Source: JACJVV01 sp047602755 (lineage in GTDB: Archaea > Nanobdellota > Nanobdellia > Woesearchaeales > JACJVV01). From it: 64,000 nt of DNA. Of this stretch, positions 36,640 through 45,494 are shown in pieces. Location of the stretch: contig JBLKOM010000008.1 of the NCBI GenBank assembly GCA_047602755.1, positions 1 to 64,000 on the forward strand, given 5' to 3'. The notes under the pieces are model-generated. The model saw only the letters and a program-made list of their open reading frames with translations, was not told where the DNA came from and searched no databases. The translations under genes and the position numbers were made by a program. Each line of letters begins with the position of its first letter. The stretch's first letter is position 1.

Positions 36640-36918
36640 ATGCTCAAGATGAAAAGAATTTCAGAATCATATGAAATGAAAGTATTCACTGACACTGGAG
36701 ACTATTTTGGTGATATTGAAGAATCTATTTTAACACAAAATAAAGTATTTGGATGGAGAGTAAGAAGTACTAAAAATTCCTTCTTAAATAAAGTTTTAGG
36801 TTCAGCAAAAGGAGTTATAGTACCTCATCAACTTGTTAAGAGTATAGGCGACATAATGATAATAAGCAAAGCTGCAGTCCCTAGCTATAATCAAGAAGAA
36901 GAACCTGAAGAAGACTAA
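36640..36918 (+). CDS. PRC-barrel domain protein
   Basis: A 92-residue protein with KVFTDTGDYFGDIEE near 14-28 and VIVPHQLVKSIGDIMIISK near 61-80, the pattern of archaeal single PRC-barrel proteins (COG1873 type). The C-terminus is acidic (QEEEPEED). Homologues are linked to RNA processing or cell division, but the function of the short forms is unclear. GGTGAT precedes the ATG by 6 bp. Confidence 0.82.
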   Translation: MLKMKRISESYEMKVFTDTGDYFGDIEESILTQNKVFGWRVRSTKNSFLNKVLGSAKGVIVPHQLVKSIGDIMIISKAAVPSYNQEEEPEED

Positions 36919-36960
36919 TTTTCCATCATATTTTTATTATAATTATTATTTCTGTATATA

Positions 36961-37692
36961 ATGAATAATCTAAAAATTATTGGCACATCACATATTGCAA
37001 TAGAATCTATTAATGAAATTAAAAACACATTTAATCAATATAATCCTGACATTGTAGCAATTGAATTAGATCAAAAAAGACTTTTAATGCTAGTCTCAAA
37101 ACAAAAAAAACAAAAAACATCTCTTAGAAAAATATTTGAGATTGGACTACAAGGTTATTTATTCTACGTTATTGGACATTGGGCGGAAAAAAAATTAGGA
37201 GACATTGTAAAAGTAAAACCTGGTACAGACATGATGACTGCTTTTAAACTAGCAAAAAAAAATAATAAACAAGTAGCATTAATTGACCAAGATATTGAAA
37301 TAACATTAAAAAAACTTTCAAAAGGTATCACATGGAAAGAAAAATGGAATTTTATCTCTGACATATTTAGTGCATTCGTTTTAAGAAAAAAAGAAAAAAT
37401 AGATTTTAATTTAAATAATGTCCCAGACGAGAAAGTAATTAAAAAATTAATAAATAAAACAAAAAAAAAGTATCCCAATATTATTAGAATATTAGTTGAT
37501 GAAAGAAATAAAATTATGGCAAAAAGACTAGCTATAATTATAAAAACAAATCCCCAAAAGAAAATTATGGCAATAGTCGGTGCAGGACATGAAAAAGAAA
37601 TGCTTGAATTGATTAAAAAATACATAAAAACAATTGAAATACCCAATACAATCACATACAATTATAATATTCAAAATCAACAAATTCTATAA
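36961..37692 (+). CDS. TraB/PrgY-like family protein
   Basis: A 243-residue protein with the family motifs GTSHIAIES (7-15), IAIELDQKR, GTDMMTAFKLAKKNN, LVDERNKIMAKRLA and AIVGAGHEKEM. These conserved His/Glu positions suggest a metal-dependent enzyme, related to the pheromone-shutdown protein TraB. A C-terminal membrane region, common in longer homologues, is absent here. Confidence 0.85.
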   Translation: MNNLKIIGTSHIAIESINEIKNTFNQYNPDIVAIELDQKRLLMLVSKQKKQKTSLRKIFEIGLQGYLFYVIGHWAEKKLGDIVKVKPGTDMMTAFKLAKKNNKQVALIDQDIEITLKKLSKGITWKEKWNFISDIFSAFVLRKKEKIDFNLNNVPDEKVIKKLINKTKKKYPNIIRILVDERNKIMAKRLAIIIKTNPQKKIMAIVGAGHEKEMLELIKKYIKTIEIPNTITYNYNIQNQQIL

Positions 37693-37707
37693 AAAGATTC
37701 AAAAAAA

Positions 37708-37717
37708 CATTTAAATC
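37708..37717 (+). promoter_or_regulatory. TATA box of the S2P-like gene
   Basis: CATTTAAATC centred about 26 bp before the ATG at 37738; leaderless transcript predicted. Confidence 0.5.
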
Positions 37718-37737
37718 TCAATTCTTAAAATTAAAAT

Positions 37738-38466
37738 ATGGCCACTTACTCTGATAAAATACAAAAATACTTCCCTTTTACTTTACTTGAAACAAGAAAT
37801 ATTGCTCTAACTATATTCTTAATTGGCTTTATGTATGGTTTTAATGATGGACAACCTACATTCGAATTAAGTTATTGGAGTTATAATTTAGTTGTTAGTA
37901 TTGGAATTACTGCAATAACAATGCTAGTTTTTTTAGCTGGTCAGAGATTTGCAGGATTATCTGCTGGATACAGAGTAGAATTTCAAATGTGGTGGCCAGG
38001 ACTAATTTTAGCTCTTATTATTACATTTGTCACAAGAGGATTCATTTGGATTCCTATTGCTGGTGGGATGATGATACATCATATGTCTGGACATAGACTT
38101 GGATTTTTCAGATATGGCACAAACTTGCTCGATAATGGAATAATTGCAACATCTGGTCCATTAGCATGTATTATTTTTGGAACAATCTTAAAACAATTAG
38201 CAAACTGGTTTGGACCTGCTTCAGGAATACCAATTATTGATAAAATTTATTTTTTCACATTAATATTTGCCTTAGTTAATATGATCCCAATCCCACCATT
38301 AGCTGGGTCAAAATTAATTTATAATTCAAGACTACCATTTATTTTCATTTTTGCATTTATGGTTGTATATGCAATTCTTGCAGTATTTGGAATATTCTCA
38401 TGGATATTAGCATTATTAGGAGCACTAGCCCTCTGGTTATTATACTATCTTAAGGTGGAATCATAA
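37738..38466 (+). CDS. Site-2 protease-like membrane protein without zinc ligands
   Basis: A 242-residue protein with about seven helices. The context around residues 60-90 (LAGQRFAGLSAGYRVEFQMWWPGL) corresponds to the archaeal M50 segment HELAHKxVAxxYGxxAEFxMWxxGL, but HExxH has become AGQRF. The second signature NMIPIPPLAG (181-190) matches NxxPxxPLDG with the ligand Asp replaced by Ala. Both zinc-binding sites are lost, so it is a probable pseudoprotease. It overlaps the next gene by one base. Confidence 0.7.
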   Translation: MATYSDKIQKYFPFTLLETRNIALTIFLIGFMYGFNDGQPTFELSYWSYNLVVSIGITAITMLVFLAGQRFAGLSAGYRVEFQMWWPGLILALIITFVTRGFIWIPIAGGMMIHHMSGHRLGFFRYGTNLLDNGIIATSGPLACIIFGTILKQLANWFGPASGIPIIDKIYFFTLIFALVNMIPIPPLAGSKLIYNSRLPFIFIFAFMVVYAILAVFGIFSWILALLGALALWLLYYLKVES

Positions 38467-38831
38467 TGGCATATTTCATACCACATTCAAGCTATAAAAG
38501 TTTAACATGGCCAGAAGTAGTATCAATAATTGTACTAATTGCAGGTTTTATATTTTCATTTTATGCTAAATCAGCAATGATGTATTATATAATTGCTTTT
38601 TTAGCTGGAATATTTTTTGGAAGACTATGGTACAATACAAGAAAAACATTACAATTTAAATATTTCATGATAATCAGTTTTTTTATGATTGGATTTGTTG
38701 TAGGAAGCTTATTTACACCATATGGCAATCCTAAAGTTACCCCTTTCTTAACCTTATTTATTTATTTAATTGGAATAATTGGTAGTTATTATATACATAT
38801 AAAAGGATACATAAAAGCAATAGACTTTTAA
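38466..38831 (+). CDS. Small polytopic membrane protein
   Basis: A 121-residue protein with four predicted helices and no recognised motif. The ATG shares one base with the stop of the S2P-like gene, so translation is coupled; a partner role is likely. Confidence 0.65.
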   Translation: MAYFIPHSSYKSLTWPEVVSIIVLIAGFIFSFYAKSAMMYYIIAFLAGIFFGRLWYNTRKTLQFKYFMIISFFMIGFVVGSLFTPYGNPKVTPFLTLFIYLIGIIGSYYIHIKGYIKAIDF

Positions 38832-38879
38832 GACATTTAAGATTTGAAAAAATTACTTAAAATATTATTTAAATTAAAA

Positions 38880-39464
38880 ATGCTACCAACAATAAAACTA
38901 ACTGACAATGTAATCAAAGTATTAATAGATCCTTGTGTTTATATAATCATAGACGAGAAAATAGTTATTGATACATCACAATATGAATACAAAAAAGAAC
39001 TTAAAGAAACTATCAATAAATTTGTACCAATACAAGATATAAAATTCATTATTCTAACACATTTACATTATGATCATTTAGGAAATATTAATTTATTTCC
39101 AAATGCGCAATTTTTTGCAAGTCCAGAAATAACAAATATTTCTAAAGAAAAACTAATAGATTATATACTAAACAAACAAATCGTAAGTAAATTTAACATT
39201 AAATTAAACGATATAACAAAAAACAATAAATTAAAAAAGTTATTTGAGATATATCAAACACCAGGTCATTGCAAAAGTTGTATAACATTTTATTATAAAA
39301 AAGAAAACATATTATTCACAGGCGATACTTATTTTAATAAAGATTGTTTTGGCAGAACTGATTTACCTACAAGTGAACCTGAAACAATGCAAAAAAGCTT
39401 AAACATTATAAATCAATTGATAAAAAAATACAACCCGATTATTGCACCAGGTCATGACTACTAA
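38880..39464 (+). CDS. Metallo-beta-lactamase-fold hydrolase
   Basis: A 194-residue enzyme with an intact metal-binding set: ILTHLHYDHLG (HxHxDH), TPGHCKSC, FTGDTYF and the C-terminal APGHDY. The glyoxalase II-like order suggests a thioester or general hydrolase. The ATG at 38880 is chosen because the conserved fold begins there (LPTIKLTDNVIKV); a TTG at 38844 would add 12 basic residues. No ribosome site is clear for either. Confidence 0.82.
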   Translation: MLPTIKLTDNVIKVLIDPCVYIIIDEKIVIDTSQYEYKKELKETINKFVPIQDIKFIILTHLHYDHLGNINLFPNAQFFASPEITNISKEKLIDYILNKQIVSKFNIKLNDITKNNKLKKLFEIYQTPGHCKSCITFYYKKENILFTGDTYFNKDCFGRTDLPTSEPETMQKSLNIINQLIKKYNPIIAPGHDY

Positions 39465-39536
39465 AAATAAATTTATGTAAAAACCAAATAACATTATTAT
39501 AACTTCACTAGACACATTAGACTTCTATACAATAAA

Positions 39537-39546
39537 TATATATAAA
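39537..39546 (+). promoter_or_regulatory. TATA box of the hef gene
   Basis: ATATATATAA centred about 26 bp before the ATG at 39568; leaderless transcript predicted. Confidence 0.5.
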
Positions 39547-39567
39547 CTCCTAAACGTCTGTATACTT

Positions 39568-41763
39568 ATGATTAAAAATTTTGAACCAAGGTTATATCAA
39601 CAAACTATTTTTGCAACTGCTTCACTAAAAAATACTTTAGTTGTACTTCCAACAGGTATGGGAAAAACAAATGTTTTCCTAATGCTTGCAGCACAACGAT
39701 TAAAACAATATCCTGATAGTAAAATATTATTATTAGGACCTACAAGACCCTTAATTGAGCAGTACAAAAAAGTTTTTGAGAAATTTTTTGACATTGAAGC
39801 TGACAAATTAATAACATTCACAGGACAAGTAAATCCTGTAAAACGAGAAAAATTATGGGAGCAAGCTAAAATAATATTTTCAACTCCTCAAGGATTAGAA
39901 AATGATATAATAAATAATAGAATATCACTTAAAAATGTTTCATTACTAGGTTTTGATGAAGCGCACCGTGCTGTAGGAGACTATAGCTACGTATGGATTG
40001 CAAAAAAATATCATCAATTATCACGATTCCCAAGAATAATTGCTATGACCGCTTCACCAGGCTCTGATCTAGAAAAAATAAATGAAGTATGTAAAAATTT
40101 ATTCATAGAGGATGTAGAATTAAGATCAGATCAAGATCCGGATGTAAGACCATATATTCAAGATATAGATATAAAATGGGAAAAAGTTGAATTCCCAGAA
40201 GAATTAAAACAAGTTCAAAAATACATAAAAGATTGCTACAAATCCAAACTTGAACAATTAAAAGCAAAAGGATATTTACATTCTACAACTGATTTATCTA
40301 AAAAAGATTTATTATCACTTCAAGCTGGATTACATGCAGAATTATCAAGAAACAGACAAGATTTTGATGTTATGAAAGCTATAAGTGTTGCAGCAGAAGC
40401 ACTCAAAGTACAACATGCACTAGAACTTCTAGAGACACAAGGATTAATCCCGTTACATAATTATCTATCTGACTTACAAAAACAATCACACACAACAAAA
40501 ACAAAAGCAGTAATAAATTTAGTTAAAGATATAAATTTTAGATCAGCTATTATTAAAACAGAAAATCTAATACACTCAAAAATAAAACACCCTAAATTAA
40601 CAAAATTAAAAGAAATTATTAGTAGTAAAATAAAAAAAGATTTTAAAATAATTATTTTTAATCAATATAGAGATTCTGCACAAGTAATTTTAGATGAAGT
40701 AAATAAAATAGAAGGAGTTAAAGCTAAACTTTTTGTCGGACAGCAAAAAAAAGGAAATACAGGTATGTCTCAAAAAGATCAAATTGGAATGCTTGATAGT
40801 TTTAAAAATAACGAATTTAATGTTATTGTAATGACAAGTGTAGGTGAGGAAGGTTTAGATATCCCTAAAGTAGATCTTGTTATTTTTTATGAACCAATCC
40901 CTTCAGCAATTAGACATATCCAAAGACGTGGAAGAACTGGAAGACAAAATAAAGGCGAAGTAATAATATTAATGACAAAAGAAACAAGAGATGAAATATA
41001 TAGATGGAGTGCCCATCATAAAGAAAAAAGAATGCATAGTATATTAAAAAAATTAAAAGAAACATTTCATAAAGAATTTACACTACAAAAACAAACAAAA
41101 CTTGAAAAATACAATATAAAACCAATAATTTATGTAGATAACCGAGAAAAAGGTAATGATATACCTAAAAGACTCATAGATATTGGAGCAGAAGTAAAAT
41201 TAAAACAATTAGCAACTGCTGATTATATTATCAGTAGTAGAACAGGAATAGAATACAAAAAAACAGATGATTTTATAGCCAGTTTAATTGATGGAAGACT
41301 TTTAACACAAGCATCAAATTTAGTAAAGAATTTTGACAGACCTTTGATTATAGTTGAAGGAAAAGAAAGTATCTATGGGATTAGAAACATACACCCAAAT
41401 GCAATTAGGGGATTAATAGCAAGTATAACAATTGATTTTAGAATTCCAATTATTTATACAGCTGACCCTAATGATACAGCTGAGACAATACTTGCAATGG
41501 CAAGAAGAGAACAAGATGAAAATAAAAACACAATCTCATTGCATCAAAATAAAAAACCAGCAACAAAAAATGAACAAAAAGAATACATTATTTCATCAAT
41601 ACCTAATGTTGGGACAAATTTAGCAAAAGAACTTTTGACACAATTTGGTTCTGTGAAAAATGTAATAAATGCGACTGAAGAAGAATTAACAAAAATAGAC
41701 AAAATAGGTAAAGGAATTTCTTCAAAAATAATTGATCTAATAAAAGAAAAATATGAAAAATAA
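39568..41763 (+). CDS. hef: Hef-type helicase-nuclease (FANCM/XPF family)
   Basis: A 731-residue fork-processing enzyme. Helicase superfamily 2 motifs: LPTGMGKT (27-34), FDEAHRA near 129, AMTASPG, EGLDIPKVD and HIQRRGRTGR near 455. A linker is followed by an XPF/Mus81-type nuclease with VDNREKG near 528 and IEYKKTDDF, then a helix-hairpin-helix pair (IPNVGTNLAKELL, IDKIGKGISSKI) at the end. In the canonical ERKxxxD nuclease motif the Arg is Tyr here while Glu, Lys and Asp remain. It should unwind and cut stalled replication forks. Confidence 0.93.
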   Translation: MIKNFEPRLYQQTIFATASLKNTLVVLPTGMGKTNVFLMLAAQRLKQYPDSKILLLGPTRPLIEQYKKVFEKFFDIEADKLITFTGQVNPVKREKLWEQAKIIFSTPQGLENDIINNRISLKNVSLLGFDEAHRAVGDYSYVWIAKKYHQLSRFPRIIAMTASPGSDLEKINEVCKNLFIEDVELRSDQDPDVRPYIQDIDIKWEKVEFPEELKQVQKYIKDCYKSKLEQLKAKGYLHSTTDLSKKDLLSLQAGLHAELSRNRQDFDVMKAISVAAEALKVQHALELLETQGLIPLHNYLSDLQKQSHTTKTKAVINLVKDINFRSAIIKTENLIHSKIKHPKLTKLKEIISSKIKKDFKIIIFNQYRDSAQVILDEVNKIEGVKAKLFVGQQKKGNTGMSQKDQIGMLDSFKNNEFNVIVMTSVGEEGLDIPKVDLVIFYEPIPSAIRHIQRRGRTGRQNKGEVIILMTKETRDEIYRWSAHHKEKRMHSILKKLKETFHKEFTLQKQTKLEKYNIKPIIYVDNREKGNDIPKRLIDIGAEVKLKQLATADYIISSRTGIEYKKTDDFIASLIDGRLLTQASNLVKNFDRPLIIVEGKESIYGIRNIHPNAIRGLIASITIDFRIPIIYTADPNDTAETILAMARREQDENKNTISLHQNKKPATKNEQKEYIISSIPNVGTNLAKELLTQFGSVKNVINATEEELTKIDKIGKGISSKIIDLIKEKYEK

Positions 41764-41785
41764 AAAATATAACGAATAAATCTAA

Positions 41786-42103
41786 TTAATCTTTATTCTC
41801 TTCATCAGAACCAAAATCTTCTGAATCTTCTTCAGCTGGAGCATCTTCAACTTGCTCAACTGGTTGTCCAGGATCTTGATTATCATCAGATGGTGCTGCA
41901 TCTCCTACTATATCACCAAAAGCAACTTTACGTAACACTTTGTTAACTTTAACTCTTACTGTTTGGCCTTGCTGAGCATTAGGAACAAAGATTACAAAAC
42001 CTTCTTTCTTTGCAATACCATCTCCTTTTTCTCCAACAGCTTCAATTTGTACATCTAACTCTTCACCTACTTGTACAGGTGGTGTTCTAAAATTTTGTCT
42101 CAT
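41786..42103 (-). CDS. TRAM domain protein
   Basis: A 105-residue protein: TRAM beta-barrel (VGEELDVQIEAVGEKGDGIAK, GFVIFVPNAQQGQTVRVKV) followed by an acidic, disordered tail (about 70-105, rich in Asp, Glu, Pro). Small TRAM proteins in archaea bind RNA and can act as cold-shock-type chaperones. GAGGT precedes the ATG. Confidence 0.9.
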   Translation of the reverse strand: MRQNFRTPPVQVGEELDVQIEAVGEKGDGIAKKEGFVIFVPNAQQGQTVRVKVNKVLRKVAFGDIVGDAAPSDDNQDPGQPVEQVEDAPAEEDSEDFGSDEENKD

Positions 42104-42318
42104 ACTTATTTACCTCATTCAATTTATTTTTGTACATTAGCAAAAAACAACTAATTATACAATATTTAATATACTTTGATAATTATTTAAATAATTTATG
42201 CAAACAATATCTAAAAATATAATCTTAATAATAATTATAATACTACAATATTATTTAAAAAGGAGCAATTAACAATATTCATTATTAATCATATTAATAA
42301 TCAATAAATGTGATATTT
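42104..42318. other. AT-rich intergenic region
   Basis: About 215 bp between divergent genes, A/T-rich with several TATA-like elements. No RNA or small gene is visible. Confidence 0.5.
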
Positions 42319-42510
42319 ATGAATGATATATCTGATCAAATAAAAGACGAAATAATAACCAAAGCGAAAGCAATGGATATTGATAAAGGGAGTTTAATTA
42401 CATATCAAAAAAGATACGGTGAAGTTAGCCCAGATAATCAAGGAAATCCAATGATCTTTGATGACGCAGGAAGACCTGTACCTTTATATGCTAATATAAA
42501 TAAGCCATAA
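42319..42510 (+). CDS. Small unknown protein
   Basis: A 63-residue soluble protein. GTGAT at 42310-42314 is a ribosome site for the ATG at 42319, so the GTG at 42310 is not the start. The second half is Asp/Asn/Pro-rich (YGEVSPDNQGNPMIFDDAG). Family not recognised. Confidence 0.6.
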   Translation: MNDISDQIKDEIITKAKAMDIDKGSLITYQKRYGEVSPDNQGNPMIFDDAGRPVPLYANINKP

Positions 42511-42529
42511 AAATAAAAAATAAAAGAAA

Positions 42530-43543
42530 TTAAAGATCTTTTAAACCTTCAGTTTCAACCATAAAGTTACATTCACCTTCTACTAAATTAGGGCTATCAA
42601 TTAATTTTGCAACCCTGCTACCTTTTTTACCTTTTCTAAGATAAATACGAAACGTTGAAGCGTGAGCAACAATATGACCCCCTATTGCTTGTGTAGGATC
42701 TCCAAAAAACTGATCAGGCTTTGCCATTACTTGATTTGTTACATAAACACAAATATTATGCAAATCTGCAAGTTTAAGTAAACAATGCATATGCTTGTTT
42801 AATTTTTGTTGCCTATCAGCTAATGTACCTCTGCCAATAAATTCAGCCCTAAAATGTGCTGTCAAACTATCAACAACAACAAGCTTAATATTCATATTAT
42901 CTTTAGTAATCAAATCTTCAACCTTATCAGCTAAAAGTAACTGATGATCACTATTATATGCACGTGCAACTTTAATTCTTCGTAAAATATCGTTAGCATC
43001 TGCATCACGTCCTTTTGCTAATTGCTCAATACGCTCTGGCCTAAATGTGTTTTCTGTATCAATATATATTGCAACTGCTTCAGGATTATCAGCTAAAGTA
43101 TTAACTGCTAAGATATGTCCTACTTGTGTCTTTCCTGACCCAAATTCACCAAAGCATTCAGTAATAGCTCCTGTTTCAAAACCACCACCCATTAAATCAT
43201 CAAATGCCTTACTTCCTGTAGTTATTTTAGAAACACGTTGTCTTTTTTGCAAAACATCTAAACCAGATTCAAAACCCATATCTAAAACTTCTCTTGCAGC
43301 ATTAATCATCTTACGAGCTACAGTTTCACTAACTCCTGAAGCATCAACTAACAAACCTGGAGTTGATACAGCAATAGCCATAACAGTATCAAAACCACTC
43401 TCACGCAATTTTTCTGCTGTTGCAGGTCCTACACCTGGTAAATTACTAATATCAGCTGCTTCAGCTTTCTTTTTCGCACTTGCTTCAGATTTTTGCTCTT
43501 CAATTGGAATTTCCATTTCCTCTTCACATATTACTTTTGTCAT
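42530..43543 (-). CDS. radA: DNA recombinase RadA
   Basis: A 337-residue RecA/Rad51-family strand-exchange protein. It has an N-terminal helix-hairpin-helix DNA-binding domain (ISNLPGVGPATAEKL, about 32-46), Walker A GEFGSGKT at 132-139, Walker B LVVVDSLTA near 221, and loop regions with the NQVMAKPDQFFGDP segment. GAGGTTGAT precedes the ATG. A small gene just upstream is likely on the same transcript. Confidence 0.97.
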   Translation of the reverse strand: MTKVICEEEMEIPIEEQKSEASAKKKAEAADISNLPGVGPATAEKLRESGFDTVMAIAVSTPGLLVDASGVSETVARKMINAAREVLDMGFESGLDVLQKRQRVSKITTGSKAFDDLMGGGFETGAITECFGEFGSGKTQVGHILAVNTLADNPEAVAIYIDTENTFRPERIEQLAKGRDADANDILRRIKVARAYNSDHQLLLADKVEDLITKDNMNIKLVVVDSLTAHFRAEFIGRGTLADRQQKLNKHMHCLLKLADLHNICVYVTNQVMAKPDQFFGDPTQAIGGHIVAHASTFRIYLRKGKKGSRVAKLIDSPNLVEGECNFMVETEGLKDL

Positions 43544-43568
43544 TTTTTATCAACCTCATATATAAAAT

Positions 43569-43880
43569 TTAAGATTCAGCTCGCATTATTACATGCTCAT
43601 ACGCTTTTTGTGCTAATAATGCTAATTTTGGTAAATCATTTGATCTAAAACTATTTGTTGTCTGCCAATGACCCTCTCGATCCTTATATGTTCGTTCTAA
43701 TGTAACAGAACTATAAGAAGCCAATTTACCATCTTTCTCAATATTATTCAACCATACAGTTGCTACTAATGAACCAGCTCTAAAACGTTTATCTGGTAAA
43801 TTTTTTTGTGTTTCTACTATAGTACTTGATGGGTGATTCTCACCTATCATCTTTTTTTCATTCATTATTGTTTTTTCCAT
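43569..43880 (-). CDS. Small protein upstream of radA, possible ssDNA-binding type
   Basis: A 103-residue protein. The core FRAGSLVATVWLNNI, SSVTLERTYKDREGHWQTTNSFR and LPKLALLAQKAYEHVI has a four-strand-then-helix look similar to PC4/Whirly-type single-strand binders, but that is a guess. A strong AGGAGG ribosome site lies 6-7 bp before the ATG, and a TATTTAAAG box at 43956-43964 gives a leader of about 50 nt. It is 25 bp upstream of radA, suggesting a recombination role. Confidence 0.65.
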   Translation of the reverse strand: MEKTIMNEKKMIGENHPSSTIVETQKNLPDKRFRAGSLVATVWLNNIEKDGKLASYSSVTLERTYKDREGHWQTTNSFRSNDLPKLALLAQKAYEHVIMRAES

Positions 43881-43955
43881 TTTTTTCCTCCTTGCTTATC
43901 GCATTTTGTTTCAGCCCTCTGACAGAAAGCGGAGAACTATTAGATCACATATCTT

Positions 43956-43964
43956 CTTTAAATA
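43956..43964 (-). promoter_or_regulatory. TATA box of the radA operon
   Basis: TATTTAAAG on the minus strand, about 76 bp before the ATG at 43880, giving a leader of about 50 nt. Confidence 0.45.
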
Positions 43965-44019
43965 CCCTATCCGAAAATGTCCAATGGTTATGGAAATAAT
44001 CAAGAATTATAAACTAAAA

Positions 44020-44445
44020 TCAAATAAACAACAATAATAGAATTAGTAAAATAATAAATACTAATACAAAAAAATCAGTTAAACCACCAGATTTAATATG
44101 ACCTTTAACTTTAAACCAAGGCCAAAACAACTTAACTCCTTTAGGATTAAGCATATCAAGAATTAAATGGCTTAAATAACCAATAAATAATTCAAATGAA
44201 ATAAATAAGCAAAGAAAAGCTACCCATAAACTATGAAATAAACCTCTATGACTAAAAATCAATTCCAAAGAAAAAGACATTAATTTAATCTTTCTTCCAA
44301 TAAATGAAGTATGCTTATCAATATCAGGAAGTAAACTACCTACGAATAATATAAAAAAACCAAAAAAAGAAAAAACCAAAACTTCTAATTTAAAAAATAA
44401 TAAATATAATAAAATTCCAAAAACAATATGTGTCTTATACTTCAT
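44020..44445 (-). CDS. YdjM/DUF457-like membrane metal-dependent hydrolase
   Basis: A 141-residue protein with four helices and the family residues THIVFG at the start, LLPDIDKHTS, SHRGLFHS and GYLSHLILDMLNPKG, all clustered at one face of the membrane. These His/Asp residues are metal ligands in the family (PF04307). It overlaps the RPA gene by 11 bp. Confidence 0.85.
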   Translation of the reverse strand: MKYKTHIVFGILLYLLFFKLEVLVFSFFGFFILFVGSLLPDIDKHTSFIGRKIKLMSFSLELIFSHRGLFHSLWVAFLCLFISFELFIGYLSHLILDMLNPKGVKLFWPWFKVKGHIKSGGLTDFFVLVFIILLILLLLFI

Positions 44446-45445
44446 TTACAGATTCAATTTGCTTATCAAGATCTTCCATTTCTTCATAAGGATCAGGTTT
44501 TAAATCAATATCTTGAACACTAAATTCTAATCTATCAAACATTTGATTCTTTTTTACTCTACCTTTAACTTTAATAATATTACCTAATAATTGATTTTTA
44601 ATATTTGCAATATCTGGTGTATCTTTTAATGCAATTAATTGTACTTTCTCAAGATTTAAAGATTTCTCAACAAGGTCTCCAAATAAAACACAACGAATGT
44701 TTCCTGATCCATCATCTAATATTGCATTCATAACATAACTATAATCTGGATTCTCAACAACTTTACCATCAGCTATAAATTGATCTCGTTGTAATCTTGC
44801 ACGCTTTTTAGTTACTGGATCAATCTCAAAAAATCTTAGACTATCAACACCAACAACAGTACCAAGAATCTCAATATTCATCAAATTATCTGTAAGTTCA
44901 CTAATCTTCTTTTTATCAAACTCTCTAGACTGAAAACTAATATCACCGATTGATTCACCAGCTGGATTAATAATAAATTTAGAATTATCATTTAAATGAA
45001 GTTCTTTTCTACCCTGATTTTCTCTTACATAGGCAGAAACTATTTTTACAATATCATCTTTTGAAATTTTACTTAAATTATCTGCTTGAGAACCCCAACA
45101 TACAATACGTAAAGTTCCTGTCTCATCACCAACAATTAAACTACCTACCTTTGAAGAATCTCCATTTTGTCTTTGAAATTCACGAATATCAAAAATATTT
45201 GTAACCTTACCAACAGTATCGATATTACGCATACCTGGCATAATATCTTTAATTTTAAGCTGGCCTGATGTTTTTTCAACCAATTTAATACCCATCTCAT
45301 TTGCAATTATGTGAGCTGCACCTTCTTTAGAAATCAAACCAGATAATTGATCCATTTTTTGCTTAATCTTAACATTAATTTCATCATCTGAGAGGCCATT
45401 CTCTCTTAACTTTTCTAGAATTGTTTCAAAAGGAATATTAATCAT
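44435..45445 (-). CDS. Replication protein A-like single-strand DNA-binding protein
   Basis: A 336-residue protein with an N-terminal helical region and two OB folds: VGKVTNIFDIREFQ through VRENQGRKELHLND, and IEILGTVVGVDSLRFFEID through a SVQDIDLK end. This matches euryarchaeal-type RPA subunits. A TATATAAAG box at 45470-45478 lies about 27 bp before the ATG, so the gene is probably leaderless. Confidence 0.88.
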   Translation of the reverse strand: MINIPFETILEKLRENGLSDDEINVKIKQKMDQLSGLISKEGAAHIIANEMGIKLVEKTSGQLKIKDIMPGMRNIDTVGKVTNIFDIREFQRQNGDSSKVGSLIVGDETGTLRIVCWGSQADNLSKISKDDIVKIVSAYVRENQGRKELHLNDNSKFIINPAGESIGDISFQSREFDKKKISELTDNLMNIEILGTVVGVDSLRFFEIDPVTKKRARLQRDQFIADGKVVENPDYSYVMNAILDDGSGNIRCVLFGDLVEKSLNLEKVQLIALKDTPDIANIKNQLLGNIIKVKGRVKKNQMFDRLEFSVQDIDLKPDPYEEMEDLDKQIESVNEV

Positions 45446-45494
45446 AAAATAAAAATTAAACTAATTCTTTATATAGATTATTGTTTTGAAAGCA

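Noticed and set aside
42530..43565. Plus-strand frame of 172 residues over radA (43047-43565)
   Set aside because: Antisense to radA, whose motifs are unambiguous.
43881..43960. C/D box RNA upstream of the radA operon
   Set aside because: The CTGA is present but the C box is poor, and the stretch is explained by a leader with an AGGAGG ribosome site.
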